From: Sulfitobacter sp. S190 | Lineage (GTDB): Bacteria; Pseudomonadota; Alphaproteobacteria; Rhodobacterales; Rhodobacteraceae | Length of the DNA: 64,000 nucleotides | NCBI RefSeq assembly: GCF_025141935.1 | Contig: NZ_CP081120.1 | Location: 2,046,001 to 2,110,000 of the forward strand | Direction: 5' to 3' | Position numbers and translations under genes: made by a program | Shown: positions 51,278-59,635 of the stretch, piece by piece | How positions within the stretch are numbered: position 1 is the first letter of the stretch | How the letters are laid out: each line of letters opens with the position of its first letter | Notes under the pieces: generated by a model | What the model saw: only the letters and a program-made list of their open reading frames with translations | What the model was told of the DNA's origin: nothing | Database searches by the model: none

Positions 51278-52786
51278 ATGGACATCATTGCGGGCTTGGC
51301 GACGGTGCTGGGCGATCCTGTCCTGCTGGCGTGGGTGTTGCTTGCGTCCGTCGTGGGCATGATCGTGGGGGCCATTCCGGGGCTTACGGCTTCGGCTGCC
51401 ATCGCAATGCTGTTGCCGCTGACGTTCTACATGGAGCCGCTTCCCGCTTTGGCATTTTTGTATGTCATCGGAAAATCGGGGCGGTATGGCGGATCGATTG
51501 CCGCGATCCTGTTCAATACACCCGGCACCGCCGCGTCAGCCGCAACGCAATTGGACGGCTATCCGCTGGCCCGTCAGGGCAAGGCCGCAAAGGCGATGAA
51601 GGTCGCGACAATTTCATCTGTGATCGGGGATCTGACGGGCGAAATCCTCTTGATTGCAGGCGTTGCATGGATCGCGGCGATTGCCCTGCGCCTTGGACCA
51701 CCCGAGCTGTTTGCAGTGTATTTTGCGGCCTTTGTGGTGATTGGATCGGTGATCGGCAAATCCGTTGTACGCGGGCTTGCCTCGGCGGCACTGGGCATTT
51801 TGGTGGCCATGGTCGGGCTCGACCCGATCAGCGCGACCGAAAGGTTCACCTTTGGCAGTTTCGACCTGACCAACGGCATTTCGCTGGTCCCCCTGATGAT
51901 CGGTATCTTCGTGCTGGGTGAGGTTTTTTCCCAGCTTGAGACGCGGCAAAACCAACCCGCGCTGGCGGCAGCGTCCCCCGGTGATCCTTCCGACAACACG
52001 CTGAGCTGGGCCGAATACAAACCGTGTATTCCCCATGTCGTCAGATCGTCGTTTATCGGCGCTTTTATCGGCATGCTGCCGGGTTTGGGATCCGCGATCG
52101 CCGCCTTCGTGGCCTACGGCGAGGGAAAGCGGCGCGCGCGTGATCCGCAGGCGTGGGGTCGCGGTGCGCTCGAAGGGATTGCCGCTCCCGAAGCGGCCAA
52201 TAACGCGGTCAGCGGCCCCTCGATGGCCCCGCTTCTGACACTGGGGATACCGGGATCGACCATCGGCGCGATCCTGATCGGCGTATTCCTGATCCACGGG
52301 ATCCAGATCGGGCCTGCGCTTTTTCTCACCAGCCGCGATCTGATCTTTGCCCTTTTTGCCTGCGGCCTGATCGGCATCGCCATGTACGGTGTCATCGGTT
52401 ACTTCGGCGCTGCGTTTGTGGGGCGTTTCATCACGCGCATACCGGCGCAGGTGCTGTATCCCGTTATTTTCCTGACTGCATTCGTTGCGGCCTATACCTC
52501 GCGGGGCAATCTGTTCGACGTCTATGTCATGGTTGCTGCGGGCTTTGCCGGTTGGGGCATGCGCAAGCTCGACTTCAACCCCGCCGCTTTCATCATTTCC
52601 TTCGTTCTTGCGGGCGGCGCGGAAGAGGCGTTTCGCCAATCACTTCTGCTCAGCGACACGGGCCTGATGATCTTTGTGACCCGACCGATCGCGCTGGCAT
52701 TTCTGCTGATCGGCGTCGGCGCGTTGGTCTTGCGGGTGCGTCGTCTGGCACGACAACGGCACGCATCCGTGCAGGGAAGCGTGTGA
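51278..52786 (+). CDS. Tripartite tricarboxylate transporter large permease, TctA family
   Basis: This is a membrane protein of 502 residues. It shows GMIVGAIPGLTASAAIAMLLPLTFYMEPLPALAFL, GRYGGSIAAILFNTPGTAASAATQLDGYPLARQGKAAKAM and EAANNAVSGPSMAPLLTLGIPGSTIGAILIGVFLIHG, the duplicated TctA signatures. The last codons overlap the CoA-transferase start (TGATG at 52784-52788). The association with a CoA-transferase implies that the imported acid is activated immediately by CoA transfer. Confidence 0.94.
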   Translation: MDIIAGLATVLGDPVLLAWVLLASVVGMIVGAIPGLTASAAIAMLLPLTFYMEPLPALAFLYVIGKSGRYGGSIAAILFNTPGTAASAATQLDGYPLARQGKAAKAMKVATISSVIGDLTGEILLIAGVAWIAAIALRLGPPELFAVYFAAFVVIGSVIGKSVVRGLASAALGILVAMVGLDPISATERFTFGSFDLTNGISLVPLMIGIFVLGEVFSQLETRQNQPALAAASPGDPSDNTLSWAEYKPCIPHVVRSSFIGAFIGMLPGLGSAIAAFVAYGEGKRRARDPQAWGRGALEGIAAPEAANNAVSGPSMAPLLTLGIPGSTIGAILIGVFLIHGIQIGPALFLTSRDLIFALFACGLIGIAMYGVIGYFGAAFVGRFITRIPAQVLYPVIFLTAFVAAYTSRGNLFDVYVMVAAGFAGWGMRKLDFNPAAFIISFVLAGGAEEAFRQSLLLSDTGLMIFVTRPIALAFLLIGVGALVLRVRRLARQRHASVQGSV

Positions 52787-53973
52787 TGGGCGCGCCGCTC
52801 GACGGGATACGGGTGATTGACTGGACACATGTCCTGGCAGGGCCCGCGTGCGCCTATATGCTCGCCCAACTGGGTGCCGAGGTCATCAAGGTCGAACGTC
52901 CTGGGCGCGGTGACGCCATGCGCCACCGTGGCGGCAGTGACCGCGATGCTGCAGCCGCTGGCATGAGTACCGCCTACCGTACGCAGGGCGCGGGAAAGCA
53001 ATCCATCGCGATCGATCTCGAAACGCGCGAGGGCCACGCGGTATTCTCGCGTTTGCTGGAACGCGCGGATGTTCTGGTCGAAAACCACCGTCCTGCCACG
53101 CTGCAGCGGCTGGGCCTGAGCGAAACACATACCCGCGCGATCAATCCGCGCCTGATCCATTGCGCGATGACAGGGTACGGCCGGGGCAACGCCATGTCGG
53201 ACGCCCCCGCGTACGACGTCAACATACAGGCGATCAGCGGTTTGATGGCGCTGACCGGCACCCGCACGACGGGCCCCTTGCGCACCGGCGCGCCGGTGAT
53301 CGACTACGCGACCGCGCTCGCTGGCGCGCTTGGCGTTCTTTCGGCCCTGCTGGCACGGCACACCAGTGGCGCAGGCCGTTTCGTAGATGTCTCCATGCTC
53401 GAAACCGCGTTCACGCTGATGGGCTCGACAATTGCCGACTACCGCCTCACCGGCATCGCACCACAACCGCGCGGCAACACGGCAAACAGCCGCTCGCCCG
53501 CGTCCGGCGTCTTTGCCTGCGCCGAAGGACAGATCAGCCTCGGCGTCAATGAGCAAGCGCAGTTCGAGGCGCTCTGCCGCGCCCTTTCCCGGCCCGAATT
53601 GGCCGCTGATCCGCGTTTCACCACCGCAGCTGCACGCGACGAAAACCGCGGCGCCCTCGCAGATGTTTTGGTGCATGTCTTGCAGTCAAAAAGCGCGGAT
53701 CATTGGGAGGAAACACTGCTGGCCGCGGGCGTGCCCTGCGCCCGGTTGCGCAGCCTGCCGGAAGCGCTGGAACTGCCCGCCGCCACACACCGCGCATTTG
53801 CAACACGTGGTCCCGGCGGATTTGCCGGCTTGCCGTTTGGCGCCGATGGGCCCGCCTCGGATCACCCCCCGCCCCCGCTTGGCGCCGATACGCGCGCGGT
53901 GCTGCGGGCGCTGTCCTATTCCGATGCCGACATTGCCGATCTTGTCGCGCGTGGTGCGGTGGGTACAACCTGA
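52786..53973 (+). CDS. Class III (CaiB/BaiF) CoA-transferase
   Basis: This is a 395-residue formyl-CoA-transferase-like enzyme that moves CoA from a donor acyl-CoA to an acid. Typical segments are GIRVIDWTHVLAGPACAYMLAQLGAEVIKVERPGRGD, SIAIDLETREG, VLVENHRPATLQRLGL and AYDVNIQAISGLMALTG, which contains the catalytic aspartate region. The frame extends far upstream, but the ATG at 52786 begins the family-typical GAPLDGIRVID. It completes the LysR-TctCBA operon. The substrate is presumably the transported mono- or dicarboxylate. Confidence 0.92.
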   Translation: MGAPLDGIRVIDWTHVLAGPACAYMLAQLGAEVIKVERPGRGDAMRHRGGSDRDAAAAGMSTAYRTQGAGKQSIAIDLETREGHAVFSRLLERADVLVENHRPATLQRLGLSETHTRAINPRLIHCAMTGYGRGNAMSDAPAYDVNIQAISGLMALTGTRTTGPLRTGAPVIDYATALAGALGVLSALLARHTSGAGRFVDVSMLETAFTLMGSTIADYRLTGIAPQPRGNTANSRSPASGVFACAEGQISLGVNEQAQFEALCRALSRPELAADPRFTTAAARDENRGALADVLVHVLQSKSADHWEETLLAAGVPCARLRSLPEALELPAATHRAFATRGPGGFAGLPFGADGPASDHPPPPLGADTRAVLRALSYSDADIADLVARGAVGTT

Positions 53974-54035
53974 GCAGGCTTGCCGTGCCGAACGGATCGC
54001 GCAACACTGTGTGGCACCATTATCGGAGAGTTGGT

Positions 54036-54434
54036 GTGCGAAAAGCCAGCCTATGCATCAGTATTGTTATCGCCCTGTCGCCACGCGCGGGCCACGCGGA
54101 TGTCGCGGCTGCCAAGGCACAGGCGCGGGCCGGTCAGTTCGACGCCATGACCGAGATCGGTTGTGCGCAGGAACAAGGCCAGCCAATGGGCCGCTGTGAA
54201 GCCCAAGCCGCACTCGCAGGGGATGCCACGGCCGTCAAAGTGACCTTCGACAATGGTTTCGCGCGAACGCTCCTGTTCTCGAACAAGGCGTTCCTACGCG
54301 GTGATGCGACGATGTCCGGCACTGGAAAAGACACCGATTGGCATATCGCACAAGGGTTCTATTTCGTGCGGGTCGATGACCAGCGGTTCGAAATTCCCGA
54401 AACGCTGGTCACAGGGGCTTTGTCCCGCGATTAA
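54036..54434 (+). CDS. Small secreted protein of unknown function
   Basis: I do not recognise this 132-residue protein. It starts with GTG (54036) after GGAGAG at five bases and has a short signal peptide ending near GHA-DVAAAK. The mature part contains two cysteines (GCAQEQGQPMGRCEAQ), and a beta-rich C-terminal half reading VKVTFDNGFARTLLFSNKAFLRGDATMSG, then DTDWHIAQGFYFVRVDDQRFEIPE. The pair of cysteines 12 residues apart may form a disulfide. Its last four bases overlap the stop of the convergent sugar dehydrogenase gene (TTAA shared). Confidence 0.65.
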   Translation: MRKASLCISIVIALSPRAGHADVAAAKAQARAGQFDAMTEIGCAQEQGQPMGRCEAQAALAGDATAVKVTFDNGFARTLLFSNKAFLRGDATMSGTGKDTDWHIAQGFYFVRVDDQRFEIPETLVTGALSRD

Positions 54435-55723
54435 CCGCCCGGCGTCAGCTTGTAGATGATGCCTTCGTCGATCGAGGTATACAGGCTGCCGTCCGGGCCC
54501 ATCACGACAGACCGAAAGCGGCCCGGCTCCATCGGCAGGGTCATTTCGGTCACGTCTTCGACGTCCGTGCCGTCATCGTTGAACTGGATCACGTCGATGC
54601 GCTGGCCGATCGGGGTCCCCCCGAAGCCGATGCCCATGATGCCGACGACCATCGCACCGTTCCATTCACCCCAGGCGTCGCCCTCCAGAAAGGCCGCCGA
54701 AGAGGTGCCTTGCGACCAGCCGTTGTTGTTCCAGATCGGTGGCATCGCGTCGGGGTATGTGTCGAAGTCAGTCATCGGCATGAAGGCCGCGCGTTCATAA
54801 CGGTTCATGCCATCGGCCTGATTTGGGCTATACCCGCAGTAGTCATCCGGACAATCGCCGCGGCCCGCCATATTGGGGCGCGGATCCCACCCGGCGTTGC
54901 CACCGTTTTGCAAGACGGTGATCTCGTCCGAATGCCAGGGCCCGTGTTCTGCGGTGGCCGCCGCGCCCGTTTCCGGATGAAACGCGATCCCCTGAACGTT
55001 GCGGTGGCCATAGGTATAGGTGCGGGGGTCAAACCCTTCGGGCGGGCTGTTGTCCGCGATCGCCGCGCCATCCGTGTCGATCCGCAACACTTTGGAGCCC
55101 ATCATCGTCGGACTTTGCGGAACCTGCCCGTTGTGGGTATCGCCCGTGGTCAAAAACAGATGCCCGTTGGCATCAAATCGCACGCGCCCGCCGTTGTGCG
55201 CACCCGGCCCGCCGAACGGGTGATCGGAGGCCGCCATCTTGTAGGGCACATCATCCACGATATCGGTGCGGTCGGCGACTTGCGTAAAGTCCTCGTTCAA
55301 GGTGAACCGCATCAACCGGTTCGTATGCGGATCGGACATGTTGGACGTCGAATAGACATAGATCCGGCGGTTATTGGCAAAATCGGGATCAAAAGCGACC
55401 CCCATCATGCCCGCCTGCCCTTCGCAAAACAGATCAGTGCCATTGGACGCATAGCCGTCCGTCTCTCCGACGCCGTAAAGCGCGGTGACGGTGCCATCGG
55501 GCATGCGCACCGAAAGACCACGGCATTTTTCGGTAAACAGCATCGTGCCATCGTCGAGAAACGCCATGTCCCAGGGATTGTCCAACCCGTCGAGAACCAC
55601 TTCATGTTGCAGACTGGTTGTATTCATACCGCTCTGTGCAAAGGCGGCCGTTGTCAGCAACGCGGTACCGGCGAGCAATGCGGCGGTTGCGGGCAAAGCA
55701 GAAAAAGACGTGACGTGTTTCAT
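54431..55723 (-). CDS. PQQ-dependent sugar dehydrogenase (glucose/sorbosone dehydrogenase family)
   Basis: This is a periplasmic beta-propeller oxidoreductase of 430 residues. A signal peptide (MKHVTSFSALPAT start, cleavage near AFA-QSG) is followed by LDNPWDMAFLDDGTMLFTEKCRG, FGGPGAHNGGRVRFDANGHLFLTTGDTHN, YGHRNVQGIAFHPETG and TAEHGPWHSDEITVL. These are the GSDH repeats and the PQQ/Ca site region of aldose sugar dehydrogenases. GGGAGG lies before the ATG at 55723. A cytochrome c gene 166 bases upstream is the likely electron acceptor. No PQQ biosynthesis genes are in the window. Confidence 0.9.
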   Translation of the reverse strand: MKHVTSFSALPATAALLAGTALLTTAAFAQSGMNTTSLQHEVVLDGLDNPWDMAFLDDGTMLFTEKCRGLSVRMPDGTVTALYGVGETDGYASNGTDLFCEGQAGMMGVAFDPDFANNRRIYVYSTSNMSDPHTNRLMRFTLNEDFTQVADRTDIVDDVPYKMAASDHPFGGPGAHNGGRVRFDANGHLFLTTGDTHNGQVPQSPTMMGSKVLRIDTDGAAIADNSPPEGFDPRTYTYGHRNVQGIAFHPETGAAATAEHGPWHSDEITVLQNGGNAGWDPRPNMAGRGDCPDDYCGYSPNQADGMNRYERAAFMPMTDFDTYPDAMPPIWNNNGWSQGTSSAAFLEGDAWGEWNGAMVVGIMGIGFGGTPIGQRIDVIQFNDDGTDVEDVTEMTLPMEPGRFRSVVMGPDGSLYTSIDEGIIYKLTPGG

Positions 55724-55889
55724 GATTTCCTCCCAGAAGACGAATGCTATTTCCATCCGGGAGCGCCTGGCGGCACGATCAGTCCCGGCTGGCCGAGGGC
55801 TCAACCATAGGTCTGCGCGCGCCGACCGGTCAACGAATTTCTCGTCATGCTAGAAAATGCCGCAGTATCAACGATCTCGGCTGCGATCT

Positions 55890-56243
55890 TCAATCAAACG
55901 CGGTCGCCACGTAGACCGAGATATTGGCAATGTCCTCATCGGACAGCTTCTTGGCGTGGCTGATCATGAGGATGGAATTCGGCCCGATCTTTTCACCCGA
56001 CCGGTAAATGCGCAGCTTTTCGGCGATATACTCGGGTGACTTGTCGGCAAGCGCGGGATAACTCGCGGCCCCTTGCGCCTTGTTTCCATGACACGCGCGA
56101 CAGGATTTTTGAAAAATCTTCTGCGCCGCTTCCACATCAATCTCCTGCGCGGAGGGCAAACCGGCGGTTTCAGCATCGCTGTCCGCGAGTGCGCCAGCCG
56201 CAAACAATGCCAGTACAATACTCAGAACTGCGGGTTTTAACAT
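55890..56243 (-). CDS. Class I cytochrome c
   Basis: This is a soluble periplasmic cytochrome of 117 residues. A signal peptide of about 20 residues (cleavage at ALA-DSD) precedes a single haem site CRACH (residues 48-52) and the axial Met93 in ILMISHAKKL, with the YPALADKSPEYIAEKLRIYRSGE segment typical of c4/c553-like proteins. The start at 56243 follows GGAGAG at seven bases. It lies just upstream of the PQQ-type dehydrogenase on the same strand, and probably carries its electrons to the respiratory chain. Confidence 0.9.
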   Translation of the reverse strand: MLKPAVLSIVLALFAAGALADSDAETAGLPSAQEIDVEAAQKIFQKSCRACHGNKAQGAASYPALADKSPEYIAEKLRIYRSGEKIGPNSILMISHAKKLSDEDIANISVYVATAFD

Positions 56244-56339
56244 TGGCACACTCTCCATTCATGGGGTCCGGGATCAGGGCGTTCGGTGATCTTGCCAGCA
56301 ACTTAACCATCCCGCAACGGTCGCATCCCGATCGCGGCA

Positions 56340-57857
56340 TCAATCCCGGCCCATCTGTTGGTTCAGAAACGGCTCCGGGCTGTCCACTTCGCGCAGCGTA
56401 CTGGCCTCAATCAACCAGAACCGGTTACCGACGTTGCGCAGAAAGCTGCGGTCGTGCGTCACAATCAAACAACTGGTCTGGTGCCCCACAAGCTCCGCTT
56501 CGAGCGCTTCTTGTCCGTCAATATCGAGATGGTTGGTCGGCTCATCCAAGAGGTAGAAATTCGGGTTCTGCAAGCGGAGCATCAGCATGGCAAGCCGCGC
56601 TTTCTGCCCGCCGGACAAAGCACCGATTCGGGTATCCTGCATCTCTATGCCCACGCCTGCTGCGGCCAGAACGCCCCGCGCCCGCTGATCTGCGATATCG
56701 CACCGGCGCGACACCGCGGACATCGGGGTTTCGTCATCCGGCAGCTGGGCCAGATGCTGGTCCGAATAGGCAGGAACGATCGATGCCGCGCATTTCAATC
56801 CCCCCTGCGGAATCTTGAAAGCCCCCGCAATCGCGCGGACAAGCCGGGTCTTGCCGGTGCCGTTGGGCCCCAGCAGCACGATCCTGTCGCCCGGCGCGAT
56901 CCATTTGCGGCCTGTCCGGTACAGCGGGCGGCCATCCGGTGTCTCGATTTGCACATCGTCAAGTGTCACCAGCGCCTTCGCGTGCGTGCCGCTGTTGGTC
57001 AGCGCGATGGCCCCTGCGTGATGCTCGCGGTGGGCGGGTCTTGCCGCGGCCTCCATCTTTTCGGCACGCGCACTAAGCTGTTTGGTCTTGGTGATCAGCA
57101 GATCGGAACCGGAGTTGATTCCAATATTCTTGAGTTTCGCGGCCTGTCTGCGCAGCTGCTGGGCCTTGTTCAGATCATTGGCGAACCGGCGCGCATCAGC
57201 GGCATCGGCTTCGTCGAGCGCCGCGCGCGCGGGCGTGAACGGCAGCTGGAATTTTCGCGAACCCTTCGTGCGCAGGAACAGGGTGGCGTTGGTCACGGTA
57301 TCCAGAAAGGCACGGTCGTGCGAGGTGATGACACTCGGCAAATCGGCGGGCAGCTGTGCCAGCCAGTCTTGCAACATCCCGACGCGCTGCAGATCGAGAT
57401 GGTTTGTGGGTTCATCCATCAACAGCGCATCGGGTTCTATCACCCACGCTGCCGCCAAAGCCGCCATGCGTTGCCATCCGCCACTCAGGGTGCCGAGGGT
57501 CTGGTGCTGCAGATCGTAAGGCACATTCAAGGCACCAAGCACGACATCGACCCGCCAGCTTTCGTAATCGGCTTGCGCGGGAGGCAACCCGGCAAGCACG
57601 TGATCGTAGAGTGTCTCGCGCAGGGCGGTTTGCGGCACATCCTGCGGCACATAACCGATGCGCAATCCACGTGCGCGGGTGATCTCGCCGGTGGTGGGCT
57701 CGCTCTGGTCGGCCAGACATCTGAGCAGCGTGGTTTTTCCGCTGCCATTGGCCGCGACCAAACCGATACGGTCGCCCTTGTTCACGGTAAATGTCAGATC
57801 ATCAAAGAGAGAGGCGCCAAGGGTTACCCCCAAGCCGGATACAGTCAGAATTGTCAT
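56340..57857 (-). CDS. ABC-F family ATPase
   Basis: This is a soluble protein of 505 residues with two fused ATP cassettes and no membrane part. The first has Walker A ANGSGKTTLL, LSGGWQRMAALAAAW and LLMDEPTNHLDLQRV. A lysine- and arginine-rich linker of about 80 residues (RRQAAKLKNIGINSG) follows. The second has GPNGTGKTRLV, LSGGQKARLAMLML and LLDEPTNHLDIDGQEAL. ABC-F proteins act on the ribosome (translation factors or antibiotic protection). The subgroup is not determined here. It is transcribed alone; the gap 57858-58112 upstream presumably holds its promoter. Confidence 0.93.
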   Translation of the reverse strand: MTILTVSGLGVTLGASLFDDLTFTVNKGDRIGLVAANGSGKTTLLRCLADQSEPTTGEITRARGLRIGYVPQDVPQTALRETLYDHVLAGLPPAQADYESWRVDVVLGALNVPYDLQHQTLGTLSGGWQRMAALAAAWVIEPDALLMDEPTNHLDLQRVGMLQDWLAQLPADLPSVITSHDRAFLDTVTNATLFLRTKGSRKFQLPFTPARAALDEADAADARRFANDLNKAQQLRRQAAKLKNIGINSGSDLLITKTKQLSARAEKMEAAARPAHREHHAGAIALTNSGTHAKALVTLDDVQIETPDGRPLYRTGRKWIAPGDRIVLLGPNGTGKTRLVRAIAGAFKIPQGGLKCAASIVPAYSDQHLAQLPDDETPMSAVSRRCDIADQRARGVLAAAGVGIEMQDTRIGALSGGQKARLAMLMLRLQNPNFYLLDEPTNHLDIDGQEALEAELVGHQTSCLIVTHDRSFLRNVGNRFWLIEASTLREVDSPEPFLNQQMGRD

Positions 57858-58112
57858 TGCTGTTGTCTCGCATCAAAACGAAAGGGGCCGAAAAACGGCT
57901 TTGAGCGGACCAAATCAGATCGTGAAATGTCTGGTCAGCCCTGCAAACGAATTTACAGGGCCGCGCGGGGACCATGCTGAAGTCGGCGGATGATACGCAT
58001 CGTCAGCAAGTGCCCTCCCTTTGTTGAATGCTGTCTGTTGCTAAATGCTAGAAAATTACCTGCGCCATTACAAGCACGAGGTCTGAGGCCGCCTCATGCC
58101 AGCACGCGAACG
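57858..58112. other. Intergenic region between ABC-F and malonyl-CoA synthetase genes
   Basis: This 255-base gap has no gene that I can support. It holds several short stems, such as GGCCG-AAAAA-CGGC near the ABC-F start and TGAGG-CCG-CCTCA just after the malonyl-CoA synthetase stop. The second may terminate the malonate operon. ABC-F genes of some bacteria have attenuator leaders, but I find no clear leader peptide with alternative stems here. Confidence 0.4.
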
Positions 58113-59624
58113 TCAGTCGAGCGCGTTTGCAAATTGGGTCCGCAGCACGTTCTTTTGTACTTTGCCCATCGTGTTTCGGGGTAATTCCGGCACAATCAAC
58201 AGCTTGCGGGGCTGCTTGAAGCGGGCCAATGACGTCGCCACCTGCGCGGCAATGCCCTCCAGATTCAGCGTCGTATCCGGCATTGCGACAAGGATGCCCA
58301 AAACGCTTTCGCCGAAATCGGCATGCGGCACCCCGATGACCGCGCTTTCCAGCACACCGTCCTGATCATCAAGCAGCAGCTCGATTTCCTTGGGATAGAT
58401 GTTGTATCCGCCCGAGATGATCAGATCCTTGTTGCGCCCGACAATGCTGACGTATCCGTCCTCGTCGATCCGGCCCAGATCACCGGTGATGAAGAACCCG
58501 TCACTGCGCAGCTCTTCGGCGGTTTTTTCGGGCATCTGCCAATACCCCTGAAACACATTGGGGCCACGCACCTCGATCTCGCCGATTTCGCCCTTCGGCA
58601 AGGTCTCTGCGGTCTTGCTGTCCGTGATCTTCAATTCCACCCCGGGCAGCGGGAAGCCGACCGTCCCGGCGCGCCGCTCCCCGTCGTAGGGGTTCGAGGT
58701 GTTCATATTCGTTTCCGTCATGCCATAGCGTTCCAGTATGCGGTGCCCCGTACGGCTTTCGAATTGCGCATGCGTTTCCGCCAACAAAGGCGCACTGCCA
58801 GACACGAAAAGCCTCATATGCGCAGCGAGGTCCTTGGTGAACCGGTCATCGCCCAGCAATCGGGTGTAGAAGGTCGGCACGCCCATCATCGTGGTGGCCT
58901 GCGGCAGATGCGCAATCATCTGGTCCAGATCGAACTTGGGCAGGAACACCATTTGCCCCCCCGCGAGCAGTGTGATGTTGCTGGCCACGAACAGACCGTG
59001 GGTGTGGAAGATCGGCAGCGCATGCAGCAACACATCGTCGGTGGTAAAGCGCCATTCGTCGCGCAGCGTCTTGGCATTCGACAGCAGGTTGCCCTGGCTG
59101 AGCATGGCCCCTTTCGACCGCCCCGTCGTGCCGGAGGTATAGAGAAAGGCAGCCAGATCATCGATGCTGCGGGACACGGTTTCGAAGGTTTGCGAAAGCT
59201 GCGCCGCGCCATCCGCAAAGCTGCCGGTGCCATCTGCATCAAGCGTCTCGAGCTTTGCACTGCACCGCGCGGCAATCGGCCCGAGATCCTCCCGCTTGGA
59301 CCCGTCGCACAGAAGAACGCCCGCGCCGCTGTTTTCCACGAAATAGGACACTTCATCGGCGGTATAGGCCGTGTTGAGCGGCAAAAAGACCAATCCGGCC
59401 TGCACGCAGGCCGCATAGACCGCAAGCGCCTGCGGGGATTTCTCGATCTGCACCGCGACCCTGTCCCCCGCCTTGAGGCCCAGACCGGTCAGACATCCGG
59501 CATACTGCGCCGCCAGCTCCAGAAATCCGGCATAGCTGAGGGTCTGCCCGTCGGGAAGGCGCAAGAACACGGCGCTGCTGCCCGCGTGTTGGCCAAACAA
59601 CGTATCGTAGAGCGGGTTTTCCAT
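58113..59624 (-). CDS. matB: Malonyl-CoA synthetase (MatB)
   Basis: This is a 503-residue AMP-forming ligase converting malonate, ATP and CoA to malonyl-CoA. The phosphate loop YTSGTTGRSKGAML, RYGMTETNMNTSNPYDGERRAGTVGFPLPGVEL, FFITGDLGRIDEDGYVSIVGRNKDLIISGGYNIYPKEIE and GKVQKN closely match MatB proteins (the RYGMTETNMNTSNPY stretch is very characteristic). It is the last gene of the malonate operon, eleven bases after the decarboxylase stop, with TGAGGA upstream. Together with the decarboxylase it turns malonate into acetyl-CoA. Confidence 0.95.
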   Translation of the reverse strand: MENPLYDTLFGQHAGSSAVFLRLPDGQTLSYAGFLELAAQYAGCLTGLGLKAGDRVAVQIEKSPQALAVYAACVQAGLVFLPLNTAYTADEVSYFVENSGAGVLLCDGSKREDLGPIAARCSAKLETLDADGTGSFADGAAQLSQTFETVSRSIDDLAAFLYTSGTTGRSKGAMLSQGNLLSNAKTLRDEWRFTTDDVLLHALPIFHTHGLFVASNITLLAGGQMVFLPKFDLDQMIAHLPQATTMMGVPTFYTRLLGDDRFTKDLAAHMRLFVSGSAPLLAETHAQFESRTGHRILERYGMTETNMNTSNPYDGERRAGTVGFPLPGVELKITDSKTAETLPKGEIGEIEVRGPNVFQGYWQMPEKTAEELRSDGFFITGDLGRIDEDGYVSIVGRNKDLIISGGYNIYPKEIELLLDDQDGVLESAVIGVPHADFGESVLGILVAMPDTTLNLEGIAAQVATSLARFKQPRKLLIVPELPRNTMGKVQKNVLRTQFANALD

Positions 59625-59635
59625 TCAGAAGATCC

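Noticed and set aside
56358..57980. 540-residue open frame antisense to the ABC-F gene
   Set aside because: Antisense to a double-cassette ATPase with all motifs, and no domain of its own.
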